27,899 nt of DNA from an uncultured Bacillota bacterium. Lineage in GTDB: Bacteria > Bacillota > Clostridia > Peptostreptococcales > Anaerovoracaceae. Of the stretch, positions 15,943 to 23,119 are shown piece after piece (position 1 is the stretch's first letter; each line of letters starts with the position of its first letter). The notes below the pieces were generated by a model that saw nothing but the letters and a program-made list of their open reading frames with translations, had not been told where the DNA came from and made no database searches. The stretch lies in NCBI GenBank assembly GCA_946631075.1, contig CAMOZS010000004.1, positions 1 to 27,899 on the forward strand. Reading direction: 5' to 3'. A program made the translations under genes and the position numbers.

Positions 15943-16445
15943 TGGAAAACAGACTGATCACCATGCAGGGGATGCTGCTGGATGAGATAGAGAAATACGC
16001 GGAGCTGGTCCCGGACAGGGACGCAACGCCCATCTACGAGAAGGTGCACGCCATCGGGACCGGCAAGATCGGCTATCTGCTGGCCCTGCAGAGGGGGGCG
16101 GACCCGGAGCTGGCCGCGGCCGCATGCTCCGTCCACGACTACGGACGGATCGTGACCGGAAGGCAGGAAGGCCACGCAAAGGCTGGCTACGGCCCAGTGA
16201 AGGAATTCCTTCGGGGGACCGGCCTTTACAGTGAAGAAGAGATCGAGACCATCGCCCTGGCGGTAAGAAACCACAGCAGCAAATCCGAGATCGGATCGCC
16301 CATCGAAGAGATCGTCAAGGACGCGGACGTGCTGGACTTCCACCAGTGCGGATATGAGATGCCCCGGCAGGAGCAGCAGAAGAGGCTGGACGCCATGCTG
16401 GCCGCCGGATGGGACGGCCGGACAGACCTGCAGCAGCAGAAATAA
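15942..16445 (+). CDS. HD-domain phosphohydrolase
   Basis: This 167-residue protein is a compact HD-type metal-dependent hydrolase. The metal ligand pattern is visible as H36 (KVHAIG), the H65-D66 pair (SVHDYGR), further histidines in EGHAKAG and AVRNHSS, and an aspartate near D127 (KDADVLDF). Related small HD proteins act on nucleotides or signalling phosphates; the substrate cannot be predicted. The start ATG overlaps the stop of the YjbR-EVE gene by one base, which implies translational coupling. The cation transporter gene follows 31 bp later. Confidence 0.82.
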   Translation: MENRLITMQGMLLDEIEKYAELVPDRDATPIYEKVHAIGTGKIGYLLALQRGADPELAAAACSVHDYGRIVTGRQEGHAKAGYGPVKEFLRGTGLYSEEEIETIALAVRNHSSKSEIGSPIEEIVKDADVLDFHQCGYEMPRQEQQKRLDAMLAAGWDGRTDLQQQK

Positions 16446-16476
16446 TAGCTTAAGATAAGGAAGGAAATACCCCTTT

Positions 16477-17586
16477 ATGGACAGAGATAAAACGATCATC
16501 CGAACCAGTATCATCGGCATCGGGGCCAACGTGCTCCTGGCCGCCTTCAAGGCGGTCATCGGTCTGGCATCCAATTCGGTAGCCATCGTCCTGGACGCGG
16601 TCAACAACCTGAGCGACGCCATGTCCTCCCTGATCACCATCATCGGGACCAAGCTGGCAGCTAAAGAACCGGACCGCAAACACCCCCTGGGCTACGGCAG
16701 GATCGAATACCTGAGCGCCATGATCATTTCCGCCATCGTCCTCTACGCCGGCATCACCGCCCTGGTGGAATCGGTCAAGAAGATCATCGACCCGGCGACA
16801 CCGGATTATTCCACCGTCGCCCTGATCATCGTGGGGGCGGCGGTCCTGGTCAAGGTCCTGCTGGGACGGTACGTGGAAGGAGTGGGCAGGAAGGTCGACT
16901 CCGACTCTCTGGTAGCCTCCGGAAAGGACGCCCTCTTCGACGCGGTCCTTTCCTTCTCGACCCTGGTCGCGGCCATCATCTACATCGTCTGGCATGTCAG
17001 CCTGGAAGCCTGGCTGGGAGCCATCATCGCCCTCTTCATCATCAAGGCGGGCATCGAGATGCTCCGGGATACCATCAGCCAGATCCTGGGGGAGAGGACC
17101 GGGGCGGAAACGGCCAATGCCGTCCGAAAGACCATCACCTCCTTCCCTGAGGTCCATGGTGCCTACGACCTGGTCATCCACAGCTATGGACCCAGGCAGC
17201 TGGTGGGATCGATCCACATCGAGGTCCCGGAGGAGATGACGGCCCGGCAGCTGGACGAGCTGCAGAGGAAGATCGTCGCCCGGGTCTATGAGGAAACCGG
17301 GATCGGCATGACCGGCATCTCCGTCTACTCCGTCAATGAGCGGGACGAGAAGGTAGTCGAAATGCGGCGGAAGATCGGCCGGATGGCGGCGGAGGAGCAG
17401 TACGTCCTGCAGATGCACGGCTTCTATGTGGACGAGGAGAGCAAGAACATCCGCTACGACGCGGTCATCGATTTCGACGCGCCCAGCAAGCGGGCGGTCT
17501 GCCAGCAGCTGACGGACAAAACCAGGGAAATGTATCCGGACTACCAGGTCATCGTAACCCCGGACTTCGACCTGGCGGATCTGTAA
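16477..17586 (+). CDS. Cation diffusion facilitator family transporter
   Basis: This 369-residue membrane protein has about six transmembrane segments in residues 10-205, followed by a cytoplasmic dimerisation domain and an extra C-terminal segment to about 369. Metal-site residues are in segment 2 (D40, N43, N44, D47 in LDAVNNLSDAMSS) and segment 5 (D151, D155 in GKDALFDAVLSF). The Asn-containing NxxxD and DxxxD pattern resembles manganese-exporting members (MneP/MntE-like) rather than the zinc HxxxD type, so Mn(II) or Fe(II) efflux is a reasonable inference. Between segments 2 and 3, RKHPLGYGRIEYLSA is typical of the family. AAGGAAGG precedes the ATG. It is followed 9 bp later by the methyltransferase gene. 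Confidence 0.92.
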   Translation: MDRDKTIIRTSIIGIGANVLLAAFKAVIGLASNSVAIVLDAVNNLSDAMSSLITIIGTKLAAKEPDRKHPLGYGRIEYLSAMIISAIVLYAGITALVESVKKIIDPATPDYSTVALIIVGAAVLVKVLLGRYVEGVGRKVDSDSLVASGKDALFDAVLSFSTLVAAIIYIVWHVSLEAWLGAIIALFIIKAGIEMLRDTISQILGERTGAETANAVRKTITSFPEVHGAYDLVIHSYGPRQLVGSIHIEVPEEMTARQLDELQRKIVARVYEETGIGMTGISVYSVNERDEKVVEMRRKIGRMAAEEQYVLQMHGFYVDEESKNIRYDAVIDFDAPSKRAVCQQLTDKTREMYPDYQVIVTPDFDLADL

Positions 17587-17595
17587 AAGTATCAG

Positions 17596-18540
17596 ATGAA
17601 ATCAGACAAGAACAAGACCATCGATCTGACAATAGAAGAAGGAAGGGAATATCTGGACCGCTGCATGAAGGAGGATGAGGCAAAGGCAGGTCTGTCCGCC
17701 GGCAAGATCCGCGACCGGATCATCACTGGAGACACCTTCAGGATCCTGCCCAAGCTGCCCCCAGCCTTTGCCCGGCTGCTGATCGTTGATCCCCCTTATA
17801 ATCTGACCAAGAACTACGGAGGAAGGGAGTTCCGGCAGATGAGGGATGAGGATTACCGGCAGTTCACCCGCAGCTGGCTCAGCCTTTGCATGCCCCTCCT
17901 GACGGAGGACGCCTCGGTCTATGTGTGCTGCGACTGGAGAAGCAGCATGATCATCGGCCCCGTTCTGGAGGAATTCCTGACCGTCCGCAGCCGGATCACC
18001 TGGCAGAGGGAAAAGGGCAGAGGAGCCTCCGCCAACTGGAAAAACGGCATGGAGGACATCTGGTTCGCCACCGTCTCCGACGACTATACCTTCCACATGG
18101 AAGACGTGCGCCAGCGGCGTCGGGTCGTGGCTCCCTACCGGGAGAACGGCAGGCCCAAAGACTGGGAGGAGACGGAGGAAGGCCGCTTCCGGGACACCTG
18201 TCCCTCCAATTTCTGGGACGACATCTCCATCCCTTACTGGTCCATGGCGGAGAACACGGCCCATCCGGCCCAGAAGCCGGAGAAGCTGATGGCCAAGCTG
18301 ATCCTGGCAAGCTCATCGGAGGGGGACATGATACTGGATCCCTTCGCCGGGTCGGGGACCAGCGCGGTGACGGCAGCCAAACTGGGCCGCCATTTCGTCG
18401 CTATCGAGCAGAATGAGCAGTACTGCGTCTGGGCCCAGAAAAGGCTGGAAATGGCCGGGTCCGACAGGAGGATCCAGGGCTACTCGGACGGGGTATTCTG
18501 GGAGAGGAACACCTCCCGCTGGCAGAAGCAGGGAAAATAG
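17596..18540 (+). CDS. DNA methyltransferase, N6-adenine/N4-cytosine beta class, orphan
   Basis: This 314-residue protein has the circularly permuted order of beta-class amino-methyltransferases. The catalytic motif IV DPPY (residues 65-68) comes first, and the AdoMet motif I DPFAGSGTS (FAGSGTS at 250-256) comes near the C-terminus, preceded by HPAQKPEKLMAKLI. The variable middle (about 130-220, with RQRRRVVAPYREN) probably holds the target-recognition part. DPPY suggests adenine-N6 methylation, as in HinfI/CcrM relatives, but the target site is unknown. No restriction endonuclease gene is near, so it is an orphan or regulatory enzyme here. The start has no clear ribosome site and lies 9 bp after the transporter stop, suggesting coupling. 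Confidence 0.88.
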   Translation: MKSDKNKTIDLTIEEGREYLDRCMKEDEAKAGLSAGKIRDRIITGDTFRILPKLPPAFARLLIVDPPYNLTKNYGGREFRQMRDEDYRQFTRSWLSLCMPLLTEDASVYVCCDWRSSMIIGPVLEEFLTVRSRITWQREKGRGASANWKNGMEDIWFATVSDDYTFHMEDVRQRRRVVAPYRENGRPKDWEETEEGRFRDTCPSNFWDDISIPYWSMAENTAHPAQKPEKLMAKLILASSSEGDMILDPFAGSGTSAVTAAKLGRHFVAIEQNEQYCVWAQKRLEMAGSDRRIQGYSDGVFWERNTSRWQKQGK

Positions 18541-18570
18541 TGAGAAAAATATCTTTTTTGACGGTGTTTC

Positions 18571-18579
18571 TGCTATAAT
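18571..18579 (+). promoter_or_regulatory. Extended -10 promoter before the 152-residue gene
   Basis: TGCTATAAT is a perfect extended -10 element, about 60 bp before the next ATG. It probably starts a new transcript for the unknown gene and purC, separating them from the methyltransferase gene. No good -35 is seen at the correct distance. Confidence 0.6.
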
Positions 18580-18637
18580 GAAACGCAGGAAAAAGCAAGC
18601 AGCTGAATAACATATTATATAAAGAAGGGAAAGAATC

Positions 18638-19096
18638 ATGGAACGGATCAAAGAAGGCATCATCGAAGTGGACGGTATTGTTCTGAACGGGGAGACGACT
18701 CTCGCCGATCTGGAGAAGATCGATATCGATAAAGCTGTCCAGAGACGGCACCCTCATGGATATCTGGAGGTCATCTTCAATCATCCGGTGGAGAATGACG
18801 GAGTGAGTTTTCAGGTCTCGATGAAGATCAGCTTCAACGAGGAACAGAAGATCATCTCTCTGGATCCGGTACTGAAGAAGCCGGTCCAGGGGGCCATCGA
18901 CATCAGCCGGGAGAAGCAGGAGATCTGCGAGGAGTGGCTGAAGAGGAACATGGGCGTTGAGCCGTCAAGAGACACGGACGACGGGGTCTTCTATGATTTC
19001 CCGTGGGGACACGTCTACAGCGCCGCCGCCTCCCACATCAATTTCGGCCATCTGGAAGGATGCATCCACATATATTTCGGAGACGAGATCGAATAA
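18638..19096 (+). CDS. Unrecognised 152-residue protein
   Basis: I do not recognise this family. The protein is acidic and soluble, with no signal peptide or membrane segment. A beta-strand-rich core is suggested by GYLEVIFNHPVENDGVSFQVSM and KIISLDPVL. The region after residue 90 has an amphipathic stretch (SREKQEICEEWLKRNMGV), followed by a conserved-looking aromatic end (FYDFPWGHVYSAAASHINFG and HIYFGDEIE). AAGGGA precedes the ATG. It lies 24 bp before purC on the same strand and behind its own promoter, so it may share a transcript with purC, but no role in purine synthesis is evident. Codon use matches its neighbours, so it appears to be a genuine resident gene. Confidence 0.75.
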   Translation: MERIKEGIIEVDGIVLNGETTLADLEKIDIDKAVQRRHPHGYLEVIFNHPVENDGVSFQVSMKISFNEEQKIISLDPVLKKPVQGAIDISREKQEICEEWLKRNMGVEPSRDTDDGVFYDFPWGHVYSAAASHINFGHLEGCIHIYFGDEIE

Positions 19097-19120
19097 GATC
19101 AGGAAAGAGAGAAAGAGAAG

Positions 19121-19990
19121 ATGAAAGAATTTACACCGATCAAAGAAGGAAAAGTCCGCGAGATCTACGACAACGGCGACAGCCTGATCATGGTGGCGAC
19201 CGACCGGATCTCCGCCTTTGATGTGATCCTGAAGAACAAGATCGAGAAGAAGGGGACCGTCCTGACCCAGATGTCAAAGTTCTGGTTCGACTACACCCGG
19301 GACATCGTGCCTAACCACATGATCTCCGTGGACGTGAATGACATGCCGGAGTTTTTCCGCCAGGAAAGATTCGACGGCAACAGCATGATGTGCCGCAAGC
19401 TGGAGATGCTCCCCATCGAATGCATCGTCCGCGGCTACATCACAGGCAGCGGATGGGCCAGCTACCAGAAGGACGGCACCGTCTGCGGCATCCGCCTGCC
19501 CGAGGGACTGGAGGAATCCCAGCAGCTGCCGGAGCCCATCTACACGCCCAGCACCAAGGCGGAGATCGGTGATCACGATGAGAACATCTCCTATGAGCGG
19601 AGCATCGAGGTCCTGGAGAAGGCCTTCCCGGGAAAGGGAGAGGAATACGCGGCCGCCCTGCGGGATATGACCATCGCCATCTACCGCAAGTGCGCCGATT
19701 ACGCCCGCAGCCGGGGGATCATCATCGCCGACACCAAGTTTGAGTTCGGCCTGGATGAGGACGGCCGGATCGTCCTGGGGGATGAAGTGCTGACCCCGGA
19801 CAGCTCCAGGTTCTGGCCCCTGGAAGGGTATGAGCCGGGCAAGTCCCAGCCGTCTTACGACAAGCAGTTCGTCCGCGACTGGCTCAAGGCCAATCCGGAC
19901 AGCGACTATCTCCTGCCCCAGGAGATCATCGACAAGACCATCGCCAAGTACATGGAAGCCTATGAGCTCCTGACCGGCGAGAGTCTCTAG
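19121..19990 (+). CDS. purC: Phosphoribosylaminoimidazole-succinocarboxamide synthase
   Basis: The 289-residue protein joins aspartate to CAIR with ATP in purine synthesis. Family motifs include EGKVREIYDNGD near residue 8, VATDRISAFDVIL, PIECIVRGYITGSGWASY, IIIADTKFEFGLDEDG, DEVLTPDSSRFWP and YDKQFVRDWL. The length is that of the longer yeast-like PurC, not the 235-residue short bacterial form. It has its own terminator 26 bp downstream. No other pur genes are in the window, so purC is separated from any main pur cluster here. Confidence 0.96.
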   Translation: MKEFTPIKEGKVREIYDNGDSLIMVATDRISAFDVILKNKIEKKGTVLTQMSKFWFDYTRDIVPNHMISVDVNDMPEFFRQERFDGNSMMCRKLEMLPIECIVRGYITGSGWASYQKDGTVCGIRLPEGLEESQQLPEPIYTPSTKAEIGDHDENISYERSIEVLEKAFPGKGEEYAAALRDMTIAIYRKCADYARSRGIIIADTKFEFGLDEDGRIVLGDEVLTPDSSRFWPLEGYEPGKSQPSYDKQFVRDWLKANPDSDYLLPQEIIDKTIAKYMEAYELLTGESL

Positions 19991-20015
19991 GGAAGAGCAG
20001 AGCCAAAGAAGATCA

Positions 20016-20065
20016 GGGGAGCGGTCCGTCAGAGCAAAGCGTTCTGATGAGCCGCTTCCTTTTTT
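20016..20065 (+). terminator. Terminator after purC
   Basis: GGGAGCGG (20017-20024) pairs with CCGCTTCC (20052-20059), with an inner TCAGA/TCTGA helix, followed by a run of T. It closes the purC transcript and faces the tRNA gene from the other side. Confidence 0.85.
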
Positions 20066-20084
20066 CGTGCCGGCAGCGAAGAAC

Positions 20085-20116
20085 GAAAAAAAGAGAGCCT
20101 CGATCGAGACTCTCTT
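20085..20116 (-). terminator. Terminator of the tRNA-Val gene
   Basis: On the minus strand AAGAGAG (20116-20110) pairs with CTCTCTT (20097-20091) around an inner self-complementary CTCGATCGAG, followed by TTTTTTTCG. It lies 7 bp after the tRNA 3' end. Confidence 0.8.
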
Positions 20117-20122
20117 CTGATT

Positions 20123-20198
20123 TGGTGACCCATATTGGACTTGAACCAATGACCTTCTGGTTGTCACCCAGACGCTCTCCCAGCTGAGCTAATGGATC
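20123..20198 (-). tRNA. tRNA-Val (anticodon GAC)
   Basis: The 76-base minus-strand sequence folds into a full cloverleaf. Acceptor GATCCAT pairs with ATGGGTC (one G-U), the D stem is GCTC/GAGC, the anticodon stem TCTGG/CCAGA encloses loop GTGACAA (anticodon GAC, reading GUC), and the T stem is ATTGG/CCAAT with loop TTCAAGT. CCA is encoded in the gene. It is a single tRNA between purC and the two-component system, with its own promoter and terminator. Confidence 0.95.
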
Positions 20199-20222
20199 AT
20201 GCCTTTCGAAATCAGCAACGTT

Positions 20223-20251
20223 AGTATAACACAAGGTGTTGTGTTTGTCAC
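20223..20251 (-). promoter_or_regulatory. Promoter of the tRNA-Val gene
   Basis: On the minus strand GTGACA (20251-20246) and TATACT (20228-20223) are spaced by 17 bp, with the tRNA starting 25 bp downstream. Back-to-back with the promoter of the response regulator. Confidence 0.7.
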
Positions 20252-20260
20252 CCATAAATT

Positions 20261-20290
20261 TTGACCTTCCTGTATTTTTTTGTGTATAAT
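20261..20290 (+). promoter_or_regulatory. Promoter of the two-component system
   Basis: TTGACC (20261-20266) and TATAAT (20285-20290) are spaced by 18 bp, giving a start near 20297 and a leader of about 27 bases before the response regulator ATG. Confidence 0.75.
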
Positions 20291-20323
20291 ATGTTCAGGT
20301 TGTTTATGAGGAGGCGGATTGAG

Positions 20324-21112
20324 ATGAGAATTTATGTGGTCGACGATGAACCGATCATCTGTGAAGGCGCGATGAGCGCGATCCGGGACGCAGCCCCCCA
20401 GGCGCAGACGGAGTCCTTTACGGATCCTTTTCTTGCATGGGAGCATCTGCAGAAGGAGCAGGTCGATGTCATCTTTCTGGACATCGAGATGCCCGGGGTG
20501 AACGGGATCGATCTGGCCAAAAAGATCAAGGCTGTTCAGCCTGCCTGCAATATCATTTTTGTGACGGCCTACCCCCAGTATCAGACCGATGCCTGGGAAA
20601 TGCGGGCCAGCGGATATGTCCTCAAGCCCCTGAGCCGGGAGAGGATCAGAGAGGAACTGGCGGAACTGCGCCATCCGGTGGAGGAGAAGCCGGGCGTATT
20701 CATCCAGGCCTTCGGCCACTTCGAGATCTATCAGGACGGGATCCCGGTCAAGTTCACCTACTCCAAGACCAAGGAACTGCTGGCCATCCTGATCGACCAC
20801 CGGGGGGCAATGGTCTCCCAGCAGGAGTGCATAGAAAAGCTGTGGGGAAGGGATGAGATCCGGACCAGTTATTATAAGCGGCTTCGGATGGATCTGGTCA
20901 AGACCTTCGAAAAGCTGGGCCTGCCGGACACTGTCCTGCGCCAGCGGGGCTACCTGGGGATCAATCCGGAGACCATCCGCTGCGATTATTACGAATGGAT
21001 GAGAGGCAGGGCCAGCGGCGTCAATGCCTATCGGGGGGTCTATATGGAGCAGTACCCCTGGGCCAGGCAGACCGGAGAGGAGATCGCCTCTCTGGGAAAG
21101 GATGAACTGTAA
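20324..21112 (+). CDS. Response regulator with SARP-like winged-helix output
   Basis: The 262-residue protein has an N-terminal receiver domain (about 1-118) with the acidic pair D7-D8 in VVDDEP, phosphoacceptor D53 in IFLDIEMPG, and K101 in YVLKPLS. The output part (about 125-215) starts FGHFEIYQDGIPVKF and contains SKTKELLAILIDHRGAMVSQQECIEKLW, the winged-helix and wing pattern of SARP/BTAD-type transcription factors, and not the LytTR domain usual with LytS-like kinases. The tail after about 220 is short, so a full BTAD domain is absent or reduced. The start at 20324 follows GAGGAGG with 9 bases spacing. The kinase gene begins immediately after the stop codon, so the pair is co-translated. 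Confidence 0.9.
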   Translation: MRIYVVDDEPIICEGAMSAIRDAAPQAQTESFTDPFLAWEHLQKEQVDVIFLDIEMPGVNGIDLAKKIKAVQPACNIIFVTAYPQYQTDAWEMRASGYVLKPLSRERIREELAELRHPVEEKPGVFIQAFGHFEIYQDGIPVKFTYSKTKELLAILIDHRGAMVSQQECIEKLWGRDEIRTSYYKRLRMDLVKTFEKLGLPDTVLRQRGYLGINPETIRCDYYEWMRGRASGVNAYRGVYMEQYPWARQTGEEIASLGKDEL

Positions 21113-22411
21113 ATGAATCTTGAGACGATCGGGGGAAGCCTCAGCTTATTCAGCGCCATGATCCTCCTTACCATCCTGGCTGCCCTGCTTGCCCAGCGAA
21201 AAAAGGCGGGAACAGGTCCTATGGGAAACTGCTTTCAGCTCATGCTGGCGATCGGCGTGGCCCAGGCCCTGATCTACAGCGCGTTATCTCTTGAAAACGG
21301 GGCGCTTAGCCCGGCCGCCCATCTGGCCCTGTCCCTGGGGATCACCTGGAGCATATGTATAGAGCTGTGTCTGGTCTGCCGCTATCTCTGCCTTCTGATC
21401 GAGTTTCGGGGCATGAAGATCCAGCCGGCGGCAGCCTGGCAGGATGACCTTAGAGACCGGACCAGCCGGATCATTCTTGCCTGTCAGCAGGGAGCCTGCA
21501 TCGCAGGCGGTCTTGCCGCGACCATCGGAGATATCCGGGGCTGGGAGGGACTTCCTCCCAAGATCGTCATGGGCCTGGGCGTCCTTGTGGTCGCTTCCTG
21601 CGAGACGGAACTTATCCGGAACCGGGCCATCATCGGAAACGGCTATACGGCCGTCTTCCTGGTCCTGGTGCCCCTTCCCCTTGCCGCCTGTCTTGTCCAG
21701 TGGACCAGCGGGGGAATCCCCGTGGTCAGCAGCGCGGTGACCCTGAGTCTGCTCATCCTCTATATCATGATCCAGACCAGTCAGGCCAGGATGATGGTCG
21801 AGGCCATCCAGGCAGAGCAGAGGACCCGGCTGCAGCTTCTGGCCAGCCGGATGAAGCCCCATTTCCTTTACAACGCCCTGACGACCATTTACTATCTCTG
21901 CGCCCGGGATCCAGGCAAGGCCCAGCAGGCGGTGGAAGCCTTTTCCTCCTATCTGCGGGACACCATGGATTCCTTCGCTTCAGAGGATCTGGTTTCCTTC
22001 TCCTGGGAGAGGAAACAGATCGATCATTATATGTTTCTCGAAAAACTCCGCTTTCATGATCAGATCGACCTCCGCTACGAACTTGAGACCGAGGATTTCC
22101 GCCTGCCGCCCCTGGCTGTCCAGGCCCTGGTGGAAAACGCCATCAAACACGGCAGGGACCGGGAGCATCCTTCTGTTCTGATCCGGATCAGGACGGTCCG
22201 GGAGCCGGGATGGATCAGCCTTTGCGTATCGGACAACGGCCGGGGCTTCGATCCCGCCCGGGTGAGAGAAGATGATCAGGTCCACCTGGGTCTGGCGACG
22301 GTCAGAGAGCGGGTCCGGATCCTGTGCGGCGGGACCATGGAGATCGACAGCCGGCCGGGAGAGGGTACTTCGATCACGTTAAAGCTCAGAAGTGATTTGC
22401 AAATATTGTGA
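21113..22411 (+). CDS. LytS/YesM-type sensor histidine kinase
   Basis: This 432-residue membrane kinase has about six to seven hydrophobic segments in residues 8-220 (for example SLFSAMILLTILAALLA, and ILYIMIQ at the end), with no large extracellular loop. A short linker helix (RMMVEAIQAEQRTRLQLLASR) leads to the His_kinase motif MKPHFLYNALTTI with H250. The ATPase region has ALVENAIKHG (N box) and VSDNGRGFDP (G1 box), then GLATVRERV and RPGEGTSITL. It should phosphorylate the response regulator encoded just upstream; the two genes abut without a gap. The signal is unknown. The membrane domain suggests a ligand in or near the membrane. Confidence 0.9.
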   Translation: MNLETIGGSLSLFSAMILLTILAALLAQRKKAGTGPMGNCFQLMLAIGVAQALIYSALSLENGALSPAAHLALSLGITWSICIELCLVCRYLCLLIEFRGMKIQPAAAWQDDLRDRTSRIILACQQGACIAGGLAATIGDIRGWEGLPPKIVMGLGVLVVASCETELIRNRAIIGNGYTAVFLVLVPLPLAACLVQWTSGGIPVVSSAVTLSLLILYIMIQTSQARMMVEAIQAEQRTRLQLLASRMKPHFLYNALTTIYYLCARDPGKAQQAVEAFSSYLRDTMDSFASEDLVSFSWERKQIDHYMFLEKLRFHDQIDLRYELETEDFRLPPLAVQALVENAIKHGRDREHPSVLIRIRTVREPGWISLCVSDNGRGFDPARVREDDQVHLGLATVRERVRILCGGTMEIDSRPGEGTSITLKLRSDLQIL

Positions 22412-22425
22412 AAATTGGGTATAAT
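22397..22425 (+). promoter_or_regulatory. Promoter of the ABM/79-residue gene pair
   Basis: TTGCAA (22397-22402), 17 bp and TATAAT (22420-22425) overlap the last codons of the kinase gene. The expected start near 22432 leaves about 29 bases before the ATG at 22461. Confidence 0.65.
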
Positions 22426-22460
22426 ACCTGAAGATATATCACACAGAGGAGATGGATATC

Positions 22461-22760
22461 ATGACTAATTTTTATGTGACTTACCGGCTGCCCGATCCGG
22501 CGGCCAGAGAAGGATATATGAGGGAAGTGCTCGACTCGGGAGTGATCGAGAAGTCGCGGGCCGAGGACGGCTGCATCCGCTATGAGTATTTCTATCCGGT
22601 CGGCAGCGATACCGAGCTCTTTCTCTGGGAGCAGTGGGAGAGCCGGGACCACCAGAAGGTCCATTGCCAGACGGAGCATTTCGCCGCTCTGGGGAAGATC
22701 AAGGAGAAGTACGGAGCTGAGACCAAGATCCTGATCGAGGATCAGATCGTCAGCGAATAG
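22461..22760 (+). CDS. ABM-fold small protein (putative quinol/antibiotic-biosynthesis monooxygenase)
   Basis: The 99-residue protein has the dimeric alpha-beta barrel pattern of ABM proteins. A first strand (NFYVTYRL) is followed by a helix region with EGYMREVLDSGVIEKSRAEDGCIRYEYF, then ELFLWEQWESRDHQKVHCQTEHFAAL, where the WE.W..... H...H.F pattern is typical of YgiN-like members. These bind small aromatic or quinol substrates, but many have no known reaction. The start at 22461 follows AGAGGAG by 9 bases; an ATG at 22452 touches the ribosome site. The next gene follows 37 bp later. Confidence 0.82.
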   Translation: MTNFYVTYRLPDPAAREGYMREVLDSGVIEKSRAEDGCIRYEYFYPVGSDTELFLWEQWESRDHQKVHCQTEHFAALGKIKEKYGAETKILIEDQIVSE

Positions 22761-22797
22761 AGGAGGCCGGCCGGAGCCGGTGAAAGAGGAGGTATCG

Positions 22798-23037
22798 ATG
22801 GGAACATTCGCCCAGGAGTTCATGAAGATCTATGACCGCAAGATCGCCAGCGGCGAGATCACGTTCAGCAGATCGGGGATCACCGGAGGGGACTTCACCG
22901 CTCTGTGCATCAACCCGACCTATGTGATCCCGCAGGAACGCCTGGAGGTCGTTTTCGAGAAGATGAGCCTTAGCGGTCAGGAGAGGGAACTGCTCAGCCG
23001 GGCCGCCGAAGAGACACTGAAGGCCGCCGAAGAATAG
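22798..23037 (+). CDS. Small hypothetical protein of 79 residues
   Basis: I do not recognise a family. The protein is soluble with a mostly helical look: N-terminal MGTFAQEFMKIYDRKIASGEITFSRSGIT, a middle with GDFTALCINPTYVIPQE, and a C-terminal helix of charged and alanine-rich residues (LLSRAAEETLKAAEE). No membrane segment or metal motif is visible. The ATG at 22798 is backed by AGAGGAGG 5-6 bases upstream; an in-frame GTG at 22780 is less likely because it precedes this site. It probably shares the transcript of the ABM-like gene. Confidence 0.7.
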   Translation: MGTFAQEFMKIYDRKIASGEITFSRSGITGGDFTALCINPTYVIPQERLEVVFEKMSLSGQERELLSRAAEETLKAAEE

Positions 23038-23065
23038 GGACGATCATCTTCTTGTGTTCTGGGTA

Positions 23066-23094
23066 TTGACAGGCAACTAGATGTATGGTATGTT
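23066..23094 (+). promoter_or_regulatory. Promoter of the fatty acid synthesis operon
   Basis: A perfect TTGACA (23066-23071), 17 bp and TATGTT (23089-23094) lead to a predicted start near 23101. The leader to acpP is about 108 bases and includes a GTCCC/GGGAC stem-loop (23138-23153). Confidence 0.75.
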
Positions 23095-23098
23095 AACG

Positions 23099-23119
23099 AC
23101 AGTTAGGTAAGCTAACTGT
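23099..23119 (+). repeat. Perfect inverted repeat at the fab transcription start (possible operator)
   Basis: ACAGTTAG-GTAAG-CTAACTGT is an 8 bp perfect inverted repeat with a 5 bp centre, placed on the predicted start site of the fab operon. Such a position suits a repressor such as a FabT-like MarR regulator; the regulator gene is not in the window. It could instead be a 5' hairpin of the mRNA. The right half continues as CTAACTGTTAG (23112-23122), itself a palindrome around one base. Confidence 0.5.

Noticed and set aside
18558..18579. TTGACG as the -35 partner of the TATAAT at 18574
   Set aside because: The spacer would be 10 bp, too short for a sigma-A promoter. The extended -10 form explains the site better.
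20261..20323. A longer N-terminus for the response regulator
   Set aside because: It would start inside the -35 element and cross the -10 box. The receiver domain begins exactly at the ATG at 20324 with a good ribosome site.
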